A stretch of DNA of 33,751 bases from Chthonomonas sp035294505 (GCF_035294505.1 NZ_DATGKU010000224.1:1-33751); one strand, 5' to 3'. Numbered from the stretch's first letter, positions 24,196 through 32,941 are shown. The notes: generated by a model from the sequence alone, not told the origin. A program made the numbers and translations.

Positions 24196-27100
24196 TTAGG
24201 GAACCGAGGCCTGCGCCCAGAGCTGATCGAAATCGTAGTTAACGCTCACCGCGCCGAAGTCCGGTTCGCGGCTGAAAGGCCTCTTACAGTAGCGCACCGC
24301 TTTCGCCGTCCCGTTCTCCACCAGCACCAGCGCCAAAATAAAACTCTCCTGTTGGTTGAGGGCGGTTAATATCTCGTTGCGCGTGATCGTCACCGTGCGC
24401 GCCCCTGCCACGCGCCCCTTTACCTCAATAAATCGCAGCTCCCCTTTTTCTGGCGCCACCGACTCGATGTCGTAGCCGCAGCGGAGGGCGCTTACATCCC
24501 GCGGCGTGTAGCCGTTGCGACGTTCCACGTCCATAACGGCCTCCATGGCGATGCGTTCCACTTCGGCCGTCCCCTGCGCAAATGGCGCCGGCTCGGCCTC
24601 TCCTCCGATTCCCCATTTGGCCAGCAGCCCGGCCGGCAATACCAGCATTCTCCCCACCAGGTTGGGCGGCATAGCCGATATCTGCCTCTCCTGATCTAGC
24701 TCCTTCATGCGTCTGTCCAGACGCTCGCGTAGTTCCTCGGCACGTTGTCGCGCCTTCACCGAGTTGGTTGGAGGAGTTCCCTCCGCCTCTTCCCGTTGTT
24801 GCAACTCCAACGCGCGATGATCCCAATAGCGTATCTGGCTATCAAGGCGGCTGGAGACCTCAAGTCTGACCTTCTCTATCCATCGTTCTCGCGCTTCGCG
24901 GCACTGCCGAAGATAGGTGGGCACCAGCTCACGCACGGCATACTGCATGGCCTGCTGTTCCAGCTCGTTCGGCTGCCACCGTTGCATCAGGCTTGCAAAC
25001 TCGGCATTCTCGCGCAGCAGCGTTTGAAGGTGTGCCGCTTCGGTCGGTTGCAAAGGCCGATAGTCCAAATAGGGAGCATAGCCGGCCCAATGAAAGTGGC
25101 CTTGCGCATCCACCTCCACAAACTGCAGATGTTTGGCAACCACCGAGAACGACCCGTTGGGGCCGGGGCGCGCGTTTTTAAGGGCGGTCTGCAGCATAAA
25201 GAGAAGCCGCGGCTCCTCTCTAGGATCGGTTTCATCCACCAAAACCCCGCCGCCTTTCAGCAGCGGCTGATAGCGCTCCAAAATGAGGTCTATCACCCCA
25301 TCGAGCAGCGGATGGCCGGGTACAATCAGCTCGGCCAGAGGCTTGCCGCCCACCGCAACCAGCTCCTTTTCAAAGGTAACACGCTCATAGCGTTGTTGCA
25401 AAGGACTTCCTCGCCCGATGACGCGGTCACGGTCGCGCAGTTCCTTCGGCACATAGCGTATCTCATAGCGGCGTGACTCCCGCTCGGAAAGGGTTCCGCC
25501 CAAGTGCTGAAAGGCCTCACGGAAGAAGCTGGCGATATAATGGGGCTGCAGACGTCTGGCTTGGGCACGCTCCATCTCCTCACGAACCTGCAGAAGCTTG
25601 GTGGCGTCCATATTATTGCGAGCGAGGGATTGATCGAGAAGCTGAAGCAGCCTTTTGGTATCGAACGCCTTATCAACGACGCGCTGCATCCGTTCCTTCA
25701 CTTCGGGCCTATCCCCATAGCGGATCGCCTCTATGAGGAGGTCGCGCAACGGGCGCTCCTCAAAACTCACCTTGCCCAGCACATCAAACACACGCCCGCC
25801 CAAAGCCTGCCGCTGCTCCGCGATCTTTTTCAATAGCAGGTCGTAGACCTCTCCTTCGCGCGTCTCTCTGGCCACAAGGTTCCAGCAGTGGCAGACCTCG
25901 GTCTGTCCGATGCGGTGAATACGCCCGAAACGCTGCTCCAGACGATTGGGGTTCCAGGGAAGATCGTAGTTGATCATGAGGTGGGCGCGTTGCAGGTTGA
26001 TTCCTTCGCCGGCGGCATCGGTGGCGATGAGAATAAGTACCTCCTTATCCTGGGTGAAGCGCTTTTGGGCGTTTCTGCGATCCTCGCGCCCCATGCCTCC
26101 GTGAATGGTTACCACCGCCTCCGGGCGCCCCAACAGGCAACGAACGCGCTCGGCCAGGTAGTTGAGGGTATCGCGATGCTCCGTAAAGACGATCAACTTA
26201 CGACGTAGACCGGCCGTATCGAACATCTCCGAGTTTTGTTGCAACAAACAGGACAGCTCCTCCCACTTGCGGTCTTTACCGCTGCGACGCACCCCGTCTG
26301 CCAGCCTTTCGAGGCGTTCGAGAGTGAAAATCTCATCCCTCAGCTCCTGAATGGTTTGGGCTGCGGTGGCCTCGTCGGTGATCTTCTCAACAAGCTCCTC
26401 CGCCTCGCCCTCAGGGGCATCTTCCAGGTCCTCCAAGTCCTCTTCATCGAAGAGCGGCACGCCCAGAGTGATGAGCGCATCTCGCCCACGCTTTTTGGCC
26501 TCCTCCTCGCGCAGCCGCTTTTGAAGGCGCTCTTTTCTGCGCCTTAAGCTCTGATAGATAGCTTCGGGAGAAGACGCAAGCCGTCTCTGCAAGGTGGTAA
26601 GGGCAAAGCCCACCGTGCCTTTCCGCTCCTTGCCGATATTTTCTGCCCGATTAAACTCCTCTTTCACATAACTGGTAACCGCTTCGTAGAGGGCGATCTC
26701 TTCTTCAGAAAGCTCATAATGCACGGTGTGGGCGATGCGTTCTGGAAAGAGCTTTTTTCCCTCAAAGGTCACCAGGTCTTCTTTGATCATGCGCCGCATG
26801 AGATCGGAGACATCCGCCGTGTGGACTCCGTCACGCGGCCTTCCTTCAAACCGATCTCCGTCGAGCAAGGCCATGAACAGTTGAAAATCGGCCTCCTTGC
26901 CGTTATGCGGTGTTGCGGTGAGCAGCAGAAAATGCCGCGTGCTTCGGGAAAGACGCTGCCCCAGATGATAGCGCTTCGTATACTTCACCTCATTGCCGGC
27001 ATAGGTTGCCGACATTTTATGGGCCTCGTCGCAAACCACCAGGTCCCAATCCACCGCTTCCACCTTGGGGTGCAGCTTTGCGTCGCGGCTCAGCTTATCC

Positions 27101-27717
27101 AGCCGTGCGATGGCCAAAGGGTGTTCTTCAAACCAGTTGCCGGTTGGCGAGGCGTTGAGCTGGTCGTTTGTGAGAATATCAAAACGCAGCTGAAACCGCT
27201 CCCACAGTTCGTCTTGCCACTGCTCGGCCAGGTTACCGGGGCAGACGATGAGGCACCGTTCCAGATCGCCTCGAATCATAAGCTCCTTGATCAGCAGCCC
27301 GGTCATGATCGTCTTCCCGCTTCCCGGATCGTCCGCCAAAAGAAAGCGTAGGGGCAGGCGGGGCAACATACATTCGTAAACGGCGGTAATCTGGTGCGGA
27401 TAGGGGTCTATTCTGGACGTATGAACGGCCAAAAACGGATCGAAGAGGTAGGCCTGTTGAATACGATAGGCCTCTGCGACGAGTCGCAACAGATGGCCGT
27501 TACAGGCAAAGTCGAACCCAGACTCCACCGTGGCCCAAGAGAGTCTCGGCTCGTCTTCACGATAGAGCAACTGATGGCCTAAAGTGCCCGCATGATCCTT
27601 ATAGGTGAGGTTCACCACATCCTCCCCGATCCGCTCCACATGGACCACGGTAACCGCTGTAGAAGGCAAAATACCGAGCAGCTGTTTGCCCTCCGCGAGG
27701 TCTTCTAGCCGAATCAC
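24196..27717 (-). CDS. SNF2-family helicase with C-terminal DUF3883 (BrxHII/DrmD-like)
   Basis: The 1173-residue protein starts at a GTG with AAGGAG six bases upstream. Helicase motifs are clear: Walker A DDPGSGKT (129-136), DEAH box VVCDEAHK (DEAH 230-233), TATPHNGK, ATDAAGEGINLQRA and the motif VI segment EQRFGRIHRIGQ, all of the SNF2 type (COG0553). A charged linker of Glu/Asp/Arg follows the first lobe (about 430-480). The C-terminal part (about 1050-1150) is a DUF3883 domain with GYDIES (about 1081-1086) and FIEVKGR (E1098, K1100), a layout like the D...ExK core of restriction nucleases; whether it cuts DNA is unknown. It lies upstream of the methylase, same strand. It fits a defence translocase/helicase. 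Confidence 0.9.
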   Translation of the reverse strand: MIRLEDLAEGKQLLGILPSTAVTVVHVERIGEDVVNLTYKDHAGTLGHQLLYREDEPRLSWATVESGFDFACNGHLLRLVAEAYRIQQAYLFDPFLAVHTSRIDPYPHQITAVYECMLPRLPLRFLLADDPGSGKTIMTGLLIKELMIRGDLERCLIVCPGNLAEQWQDELWERFQLRFDILTNDQLNASPTGNWFEEHPLAIARLDKLSRDAKLHPKVEAVDWDLVVCDEAHKMSATYAGNEVKYTKRYHLGQRLSRSTRHFLLLTATPHNGKEADFQLFMALLDGDRFEGRPRDGVHTADVSDLMRRMIKEDLVTFEGKKLFPERIAHTVHYELSEEEIALYEAVTSYVKEEFNRAENIGKERKGTVGFALTTLQRRLASSPEAIYQSLRRRKERLQKRLREEEAKKRGRDALITLGVPLFDEEDLEDLEDAPEGEAEELVEKITDEATAAQTIQELRDEIFTLERLERLADGVRRSGKDRKWEELSCLLQQNSEMFDTAGLRRKLIVFTEHRDTLNYLAERVRCLLGRPEAVVTIHGGMGREDRRNAQKRFTQDKEVLILIATDAAGEGINLQRAHLMINYDLPWNPNRLEQRFGRIHRIGQTEVCHCWNLVARETREGEVYDLLLKKIAEQRQALGGRVFDVLGKVSFEERPLRDLLIEAIRYGDRPEVKERMQRVVDKAFDTKRLLQLLDQSLARNNMDATKLLQVREEMERAQARRLQPHYIASFFREAFQHLGGTLSERESRRYEIRYVPKELRDRDRVIGRGSPLQQRYERVTFEKELVAVGGKPLAELIVPGHPLLDGVIDLILERYQPLLKGGGVLVDETDPREEPRLLFMLQTALKNARPGPNGSFSVVAKHLQFVEVDAQGHFHWAGYAPYLDYRPLQPTEAAHLQTLLRENAEFASLMQRWQPNELEQQAMQYAVRELVPTYLRQCREARERWIEKVRLEVSSRLDSQIRYWDHRALELQQREEAEGTPPTNSVKARQRAEELRERLDRRMKELDQERQISAMPPNLVGRMLVLPAGLLAKWGIGGEAEPAPFAQGTAEVERIAMEAVMDVERRNGYTPRDVSALRCGYDIESVAPEKGELRFIEVKGRVAGARTVTITRNEILTALNQQESFILALVLVENGTAKAVRYCKRPFSREPDFGAVSVNYDFDQLWAQASVP

Positions 27718-28091
27718 CTTTTTCTCCTTGTTACCCTCTCCACGAACGCTAAAATACCGATGCCCCTATCAAACAGCACGAACTGCCCCCTTTTGTGGTT
27801 ATGGCCGTACGGTTAACATCTATTATAACAAAGATTAGGTTTGGGAGGCGTCTCCGTTCGCTTCAAAGAGACACGGGCAGGCTCATTGAGGAGACGAGGG
27901 TGATCAACAGCATGAGGAAACGCCGGTACCTCCCTCTTTCTTCTTGCTAAAGGTGTTCGGGACGACGATTTTTCGCGTTACCCCCCTCTTAAGCAAGAGC
28001 ACGAACTCAGGCGGGTATACTGCAGAAGGAGAGGGCGCGTTCCTCCCCTGGGCTTGAGCTGGGGAGGGTCACTTGCGCCTGTGGAAGAGAA
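27718..28091. promoter_or_regulatory. Divergent spacer between helicase and hpnE
   Basis: No gene is seen in this 374-bp gap. On the minus strand, TGTTATAAT (27830-27822) is an extended -10 site for the helicase gene, about 100 bp from its start, with no clear -35. On the plus strand, GGGTATACT (28013-28021) is a possible -10 for hpnE. CCTCCCC (28042-28048) with GGGGAGG (28061-28067) forms a leader hairpin 25 bp before the hpnE start. Confidence 0.4.
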
Positions 28092-29540
28092 ATGTCGAGT
28101 GGGTTCCGTTTGCAGGATAGTGCGTGTGTGCCGCAGCGGGCAAAATCGGTTCTGGTGATAGGCGGAGGGGTGGCCGGCATTGCGGCCTCCGTCGCGCTGG
28201 CCGATGCCGGCTTTCGCGTGCTGCTGTTGGAAAAACGCCCGTTGTTGGGCGGTAGGGCCTCCTCCTTTGTAGACCCCATCGTGGGCGAACGGGTGGATGA
28301 ATGCCAGCACGGCACCATGCGGTGCTGCACGAACCTGGCCGATCTCCTCGAACGCCTTGGGGTGCATCAACAGATAGACTACTGCGACACACTGGAGTTT
28401 TTAGAGCCGAACGGAAGGCGCTCCGTTCTGCGCGGCAGCCCGCTCCCGGCCCCGCTGCACACGTTGCCCTCCTTTCTGCTGTTTCGTGCGCTTTCCCTGC
28501 GCGATAAGCTGGGCATCGCCTATGCCCTTCTGAAAATCATGCGTGCGAACCCGCGCCATGCGTTGTGGGAGCAACAGAGCTTCGCCGCCTGGCTCACCGC
28601 GATGCACCAAACCCCCGCTGCAATTCGACGGTTCTGGCGCCCCATTCTCGTGAGCGCCTGCAACGAGGAGCTAGAGCGCATCTCCTGTGCGTACGCCTTC
28701 TTCCTTTTTCAGACGGGGTTTTTGGCGCACCCGAAGGCGTTCCATTTTGGCATTCCCAAAGTGCCCCTCGCCTCGCTCTACACCGAGCCGACACAAGACA
28801 TCCTTCGCCGGCGAGGCGGCTGCGTGCGCACACGGGCTACCGTTAGAAGAGTGGAGGTAGAGGGCAAGCGCGTTGAAGAGGTGGTGTTGGCAGATGGGGA
28901 GCGCCTGCGTGCCGACTGGTACGTTTTGGCAGTTCAGTGCGACCTTCTCGCACACCTGCTTCCCAAGGAGGTGATCGAGAGCGATCCCTACTGGCAGAGG
29001 GCGCTCCAGATCCCCCTTGCGCCCATTTTAGGGGCGCATTTTTGGTTCGACCGGCCCCTCGTTTGCCCAAAGGCCGTTGCCGTGTTGGATCGGCGCATCG
29101 AGTGGATTTTCCATCGCTCCCTCAATCTCGGTAAAGACCCCAAACAAGGCTCTTGCCTTAGCGTGGTGATCAGCGCCTCGTACCCCTATGAGAACATGGA
29201 GAAGGAGCCGTTGAAAGCGCTTCTGTTGGAGGAACTGACAGCCTGTCTGCCGGATGTGGCGAAGGCGCAACTTGTGCATTGGACGTTGGTGCGTTGGCCC
29301 AAAGCCACCCTCTCGCCGGCTCCAGGGGTCGAGGCGCTGCGGCCGCCACAGCAAAGCCCTCTTTCCAATTTGGTCGTCGCCGGGGAGTGGACACAGACCG
29401 GTTGGCCCTCCACCATGGAAGGCGCTGCCCGAAGCGGTTATTTGGCCGCGCGCGTTATTTGCCATCAGGAGGGTTTGCCCTGCTCTGTGCCGGTTCCCGA
29501 CCTGCCAAAGACGGGTTTGGCCAAATGGCTGGTAAGGTAG
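28092..29540 (+). CDS. hpnE: Hydroxysqualene dehydroxylase-like FAD flavoprotein (HpnE)
   Basis: The 482-residue protein has a Rossmann FAD motif, VIGGGVAGIAAS (GGGVAG 24-29) with Glu47 for the ribose, then LLGGRASSF. The signature VDECQHGTMRCCTNLADLLERLGV matches HpnE (TIGR03467), which reduces hydroxysqualene to squalene in hopanoid or other squalene-derived lipid synthesis. The C-terminal LVVAGEWTQTGWPSTMEGAARSGYLAA closes the FAD site. No hpnC or hpnD neighbours are present, so its assignment to squalene rests on sequence alone; a phytoene desaturase-like flavoprotein is the alternative. GGAAGAG precedes the ATG. Confidence 0.82.
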   Translation: MSSGFRLQDSACVPQRAKSVLVIGGGVAGIAASVALADAGFRVLLLEKRPLLGGRASSFVDPIVGERVDECQHGTMRCCTNLADLLERLGVHQQIDYCDTLEFLEPNGRRSVLRGSPLPAPLHTLPSFLLFRALSLRDKLGIAYALLKIMRANPRHALWEQQSFAAWLTAMHQTPAAIRRFWRPILVSACNEELERISCAYAFFLFQTGFLAHPKAFHFGIPKVPLASLYTEPTQDILRRRGGCVRTRATVRRVEVEGKRVEEVVLADGERLRADWYVLAVQCDLLAHLLPKEVIESDPYWQRALQIPLAPILGAHFWFDRPLVCPKAVAVLDRRIEWIFHRSLNLGKDPKQGSCLSVVISASYPYENMEKEPLKALLLEELTACLPDVAKAQLVHWTLVRWPKATLSPAPGVEALRPPQQSPLSNLVVAGEWTQTGWPSTMEGAARSGYLAARVICHQEGLPCSVPVPDLPKTGLAKWLVR

Positions 29541-29542
29541 GA

Positions 29543-29598
29543 GGCACGGCACTTGTAAGATAGGGGGCACGGCACTTGTAAGATAGGGGGCACGGCAC
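29543..29598 (+). repeat. 23-bp tandem repeat after hpnE
   Basis: Two exact 23-bp units start at 29543 and 29566 (GGCACGGCACTTGTAAGATAGGG is their sequence in two parts: GGCACGGCACTTG and TAAGATAGGG). A third, partial unit starts at 29589. The array begins two bases after the hpnE stop, and the last hpnE codons (GTAAGGTAG) resemble the unit's GTAAGATAG. Confidence 0.75.
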
Positions 29599-29608
29599 GC
29601 CGTGCCCC
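29587..29608. repeat. Palindromic element GGGGCACGGC
   Basis: GGGGCACGGC (29587-29596) and GCCGTGCCCC (29599-29608) form a 10-bp near-loopless inverted repeat. It resembles the GGGGCAGGC hairpins at 17411 and 29686. It lies after hpnE and may end its transcript, though no T-tract follows. Confidence 0.6.
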
Positions 29609-29685
29609 TACAGAACCGATCTATAGGTGGGCAATCTCAAAGGCTACCCCCCTACAACCCTCACGATGCACCAACCCGCCCCTGT

Positions 29686-29708
29686 AGGGGCAGGCCTTGT
29701 GCCTGCCC
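29686..29708. repeat. Second copy of the GGGGCAGGC palindromic repeat
   Basis: An exact 23-bp match to 17415-17437 with hairpin arms GGGCAGGC (29688-29695) and GCCTGCCC (29701-29708) and the same CTTGT loop. It lies in the 307-bp spacer (29541-29847) between hpnE and mlaE, which holds no gene besides these repeats. Confidence 0.7.
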
Positions 29709-29832
29709 AATAAAACATGCTTCCCCTCCTACCGGTCTCTTCGGAAGGGCTATTTTTCTCTTGCCACCAAATTGTCGTCTGAGCCGTAAGATCGGTAGAT
29801 GGCATTCCAACGGCCATGCGCCGTCTCCTGCA

Positions 29833-29841
29833 GGGTATACT
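29833..29841 (+). promoter_or_regulatory. Candidate -10 of a leaderless mlaE promoter
   Basis: GGGTATACT (29833-29841) is identical to the site before hpnE (28013-28021). The TATACT ends six bases before the mlaE ATG, so transcription would start at or near the A of the start codon. The mlaE ATG has no ribosome-binding site, which fits. No good -35 is seen. Confidence 0.4.
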
Positions 29842-29847
29842 TGCGTC

Positions 29848-30660
29848 ATGCAGAGGGCGATATCGAAGGAAGAAGGTACCCAAAAACCGCCACGCATTCT
29901 TTCCCTGATTCAAGCAGGGCTTGCCTTTGTCGGCGATAATGCCACCCTTGCGGCCGAATCGGTGCAGGCGCTGCTGGGGGGCGGGCTTGCCATGCGCGAC
30001 CTGGTGGTGCAGATGGCCTCGCTTGGCTCCGACTCGATCTGGATCGTCTTGGTGATCTCATCGGCCACCGGTGCCGTGTTTGCCTACTATGTGGCCAATA
30101 TCTCCCTCTCTGTGGGCTATACCGGCTTTGTGGGCGGGTCTATTGCCTACGCCTTTCTTAACGAGCTGGGGCCGGTGCTTGGCAGCGTGGCTTTTGCAGC
30201 GCGTGTGGGGGCCGCCATTGCCGCCGAAATCGGCACCATGGTGGTGACCGAACAGGTAGACGCCTTGCGGGCTATGGCCGTTTCGCCCGTGCGCTACCTG
30301 GTTTTGCCACGCTTGCTTGCTTGTATCACCATGCTGCCGCTACTGATCATCTTCGCCGATGGGGCGGGTATCTATGGAGGCTATCTGTTCGCCGGTCTGC
30401 GAGGCGTGCCCCATGTGGACTACATCAACTCGATCTATACCTATGTTAAGCCCTTTGACCTGATCAACGGCCTTATCAAATCGGTCTGTTTCGGAGCCAT
30501 CGTGGGGTTGGTGGCCTGCCAACAGGGGCTGCGCACCCAAGGGGGAGCCACCGGAGTGGGGCGTGCAACCACCTCCTCGGTGGTCTGGTGCGTGCTCCTC
30601 ATCTTCGTGGCCGACGTGTTCCTTACCCCACTGCTTACCGGCCGTGTGCAATTACCATGA
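29848..30660 (+). CDS. mlaE: MlaE-family ABC transporter permease (MCE lipid transport)
   Basis: The 270-residue inner-membrane permease should move phospholipids between the membranes together with MlaF and MlaD. Hydrophobic segments are evident, and the family core reads LNELGPVLGSVAFAARVGAAIAAEIGTMVVTEQVDALRAMAVSPVRYLVLPRLLA. The frame is open for 82 codons upstream, through the repeats, but that part is not permease-like. The ATG at 29848 opens the protein as MQRAISKEEGTQKPPRI. No Shine-Dalgarno precedes it, while a -10-like box lies immediately upstream. Its last codon overlaps the start of mlaF (ATGA). Confidence 0.9.
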   Translation: MQRAISKEEGTQKPPRILSLIQAGLAFVGDNATLAAESVQALLGGGLAMRDLVVQMASLGSDSIWIVLVISSATGAVFAYYVANISLSVGYTGFVGGSIAYAFLNELGPVLGSVAFAARVGAAIAAEIGTMVVTEQVDALRAMAVSPVRYLVLPRLLACITMLPLLIIFADGAGIYGGYLFAGLRGVPHVDYINSIYTYVKPFDLINGLIKSVCFGAIVGLVACQQGLRTQGGATGVGRATTSSVVWCVLLIFVADVFLTPLLTGRVQLP

Positions 30661-31424
30661 GCGCCATTATCTTAAAAGACCTCGTCTACGAGGTGGATGG
30701 AAAGCGCATTCTCGACCAAATCCATCTCGAAGTGCCTCAAGGCGAAATTCTCTCCATTATGGGGCAGAGCGGCAGCGGAAAAACCACCCTTCTGCGCATC
30801 ATGACGGGCCTCCGAAGGGCGACAGGCGGGCAGGTGCTTATTGATGGGGAGGACATTACAAAGATGCCGGAGCGTGAGCTTGACCGGGTGCGATTAAAGA
30901 TGGGGCTTGTGTTTCAGTATGCGGCTCTCTTCGACTCGCTCACGGTGTACGACAACATCGTCTTCGGGGTAGTGCGTCATCAAAAGAGAGTCACGCGAGA
31001 AGCCCTCGATGCCCTTGTGAAAGAGTTGCTGGAGGCCGTTGGGTTGGAGGAGAGCGTGAAAAACCTCTATCCGGCTCAGCTCTCAGGAGGGATGCAGAAG
31101 CGTGTGGGGTTGGCACGGGCGCTTGCCATGCGCCCATCGTTTCTGTTCTACGACGAGCCGACTAGCGGGCTAGACCCCATTACGGCACACACCATTGACC
31201 AACTTATCGTGCAGACATGCAAGCGCCGCAAAGTTACCTCTGTCGTGGTTTCGCATCATCTCTCCTCCATCTTCACCATTTCAAATCGCATTGCCATGCT
31301 TCATGAAGGGCGTATCGTCGCCATCGGCACCCCAAACGAGATACGGCACTCGGATAACCCGGTTGTTCAAGCTTTTATCGCACCCGAAAAAGACCTTCTG
31401 CTCAGCGTACAAGGGGCATCCTGA
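30657..31424 (+). CDS. mlaF: MlaF-family ABC transporter ATPase
   Basis: The 255-residue ATPase powers the MCE lipid transporter. It has Walker A GQSGSGKT (36-43), the Q-loop VFQYAALFDSLTVYDNI, the signature LSGGMQKRVGLARAL, and Walker B with D-loop FLFYDEPTSGLDP. VVVSHHLSSIFTI carries the switch histidine. The AALFDSLTV segment is typical of MlaF/Ttg2A rather than other ABC ATPases. It starts with a 4-bp ATGA overlap with mlaE, so translation is coupled. Confidence 0.94.
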   Translation: MSAIILKDLVYEVDGKRILDQIHLEVPQGEILSIMGQSGSGKTTLLRIMTGLRRATGGQVLIDGEDITKMPERELDRVRLKMGLVFQYAALFDSLTVYDNIVFGVVRHQKRVTREALDALVKELLEAVGLEESVKNLYPAQLSGGMQKRVGLARALAMRPSFLFYDEPTSGLDPITAHTIDQLIVQTCKRRKVTSVVVSHHLSSIFTISNRIAMLHEGRIVAIGTPNEIRHSDNPVVQAFIAPEKDLLLSVQGAS

Positions 31425-31465
31425 AGGGAAAACGAAGACCGCCAAAGGCCTATGGGAGGATAAAA

Positions 31466-32932
31466 ATGGAATCGAAATCGTTGGTAAAAGTGGGGTTGCT
31501 GACCCTCATCGGTCTGGCACTTGGCTTTTTGGGGCTGCTCTATCTTGCCCATACCCGTACCGATGTCTATCTCGTGACGGTCTACTTCGACGATACCTTA
31601 GGGTTAGCACCTCAATCCATCGTGCGTATGCAGGGCGTGCCTATTGGGGATGTGAAAAGCATCTCGATAGATACGCATCATGTGCCCTTTCGGCCCAAGG
31701 TGGTTTTGGAGATAGAGCGCAAATACAGCATTCCTTCTAACTATCAGTTTGTCATTCTCTCCGGCATTCTCATTACCACGCCTCAGATCGAGGTGGTGCC
31801 TCCGCCCGGGGTACAGGCATTAGCGCCGCCCCTGCCTAAAGATAACACCGCTGTGGTACAAGGCGCTCCCCCGCAAAGCCCCTTGGCCGCGCTCAGCCCC
31901 CATTTTGACGAAACGCTGCAGAATCTAAACGGCACCCTCACCGCCATGCAAGGCCATCTCGGCAAACTAAGCGATAAACTGCAGCTCCTCATCACCGATA
32001 CCGACCGACTTGTTCGAACCTCCAACCAGACGGTGGCCTCGGCCAACCGCCTCATTGGCGACCCACGTACGCAGGCCGATCTCAAACAGACGGTGGAGAA
32101 CTTCCGCATTGTTTCTCAACAGGCTGCCGTTACCGCCCAACATGTTAGCCGAGAGCTTGAGGCGTTTATTCAAACCGGGCAAGTTAAATTCAACGCCCTC
32201 TCCGATGCAACGACCGACCTTGTTACCAAGCTCGGCAACACCATTGACGATGCCCGTGAAGTGGTGAGAAAGCTAACCGAACAGGCCAGTAGCCCCCAAC
32301 TGCAGCGTTCCCTCCAAGAGACCGTAGACCTCGCCCGCTCTACCCTGGCCAGCATCCGCCAGATCACGGGCGACATTCACCAGATAGCGGGCGACCCCGA
32401 ACTCGCCGCCGGCATTCATCAGACCATCCAAAACCTCTCCGACACCACGGCCAAAGCCGATGCCGCTATGCAAAAGGTCAACGATATCCTCGATAATCTG
32501 CAAGGCAAAGTAAAAAAGGCCAAAGCGGTAAAGTTTCCTCAAACCAGCCTGCGCATAGACGCCACACGCGACTTTCGACCGGGCTACACCCGGGTGGATG
32601 TAAACGGCTTTCTCAATTTGGGGCGCCGTAACCTCCTCAACCTCGGTCTCTATGACCTAGGGGGAACCAATCGACTCGATCTCCAGCTGGGTCAGCGCCT
32701 TACAGACGCCAGTCTTTTGCGTTACGGCATCTACGCCGGACGGCTGGGTGTTGGGTTCGATTACATGCCCAACAACCCATTCGGGCTTCGTTTCGACCTT
32801 TACGATCTTAACCACACACGGCTTGACGCCAGGGCGCTCTATCGGGTAAATAGTGATCTGTGGCTGTGGGCCGGTGCAGAAGGCATTTTCCATCGCACGG
32901 TTCCGGCCGTTGGAATAGAGTGGAACCGGTGA
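31466..32932 (+). CDS. mlaD: MCE-domain lipid-binding protein (MlaD-like) with C-terminal barrel-like domain
   Basis: The 488-residue protein has an N-terminal membrane anchor (about residues 8-28, VGLLTLIGLALGFLGLLYLA). A single MCE domain (about 33-115: VYFDDTLGLAPQSIVRMQGVPIG, LSGILITTPQIEVV) follows, then a long helical, coiled-coil-like stretch with Gln/Thr/Asp-rich heptads (about 140-350). The last ~115 residues are alternating beta-strands from DFRPGYTRVDVNGFLNL to GFDYMPNNPFGLRFDLYDL and AVGIEWNR, like the outer-membrane-facing tail seen in some delta-proteobacterial MCE proteins. It has GGGAGGA before the ATG and follows mlaF by 41 bp. A protein of this plan could span the periplasm by itself; that is inference. 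Confidence 0.88.
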   Translation: MESKSLVKVGLLTLIGLALGFLGLLYLAHTRTDVYLVTVYFDDTLGLAPQSIVRMQGVPIGDVKSISIDTHHVPFRPKVVLEIERKYSIPSNYQFVILSGILITTPQIEVVPPPGVQALAPPLPKDNTAVVQGAPPQSPLAALSPHFDETLQNLNGTLTAMQGHLGKLSDKLQLLITDTDRLVRTSNQTVASANRLIGDPRTQADLKQTVENFRIVSQQAAVTAQHVSRELEAFIQTGQVKFNALSDATTDLVTKLGNTIDDAREVVRKLTEQASSPQLQRSLQETVDLARSTLASIRQITGDIHQIAGDPELAAGIHQTIQNLSDTTAKADAAMQKVNDILDNLQGKVKKAKAVKFPQTSLRIDATRDFRPGYTRVDVNGFLNLGRRNLLNLGLYDLGGTNRLDLQLGQRLTDASLLRYGIYAGRLGVGFDYMPNNPFGLRFDLYDLNHTRLDARALYRVNSDLWLWAGAEGIFHRTVPAVGIEWNR

Positions 32933-32941
32933 AGAGTTGCC

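Noticed and set aside
17495..27717. Class 1 DISARM system
   Set aside because: A helicase and a methylase fit loosely, but DrmA, DrmB and the phospholipase DrmC are absent, and the DUF499 ATPase and DUF1156 methylase fit BREX-type modules better.
29543..29598. Short CRISPR-like array after hpnE
   Set aside because: The 23-bp units are directly adjacent with no spacer between them; it is a tandem repeat.
29602..29847. N-terminal extension of MlaE
   Set aside because: The upstream open frame runs through palindromic repeats and has no permease features.
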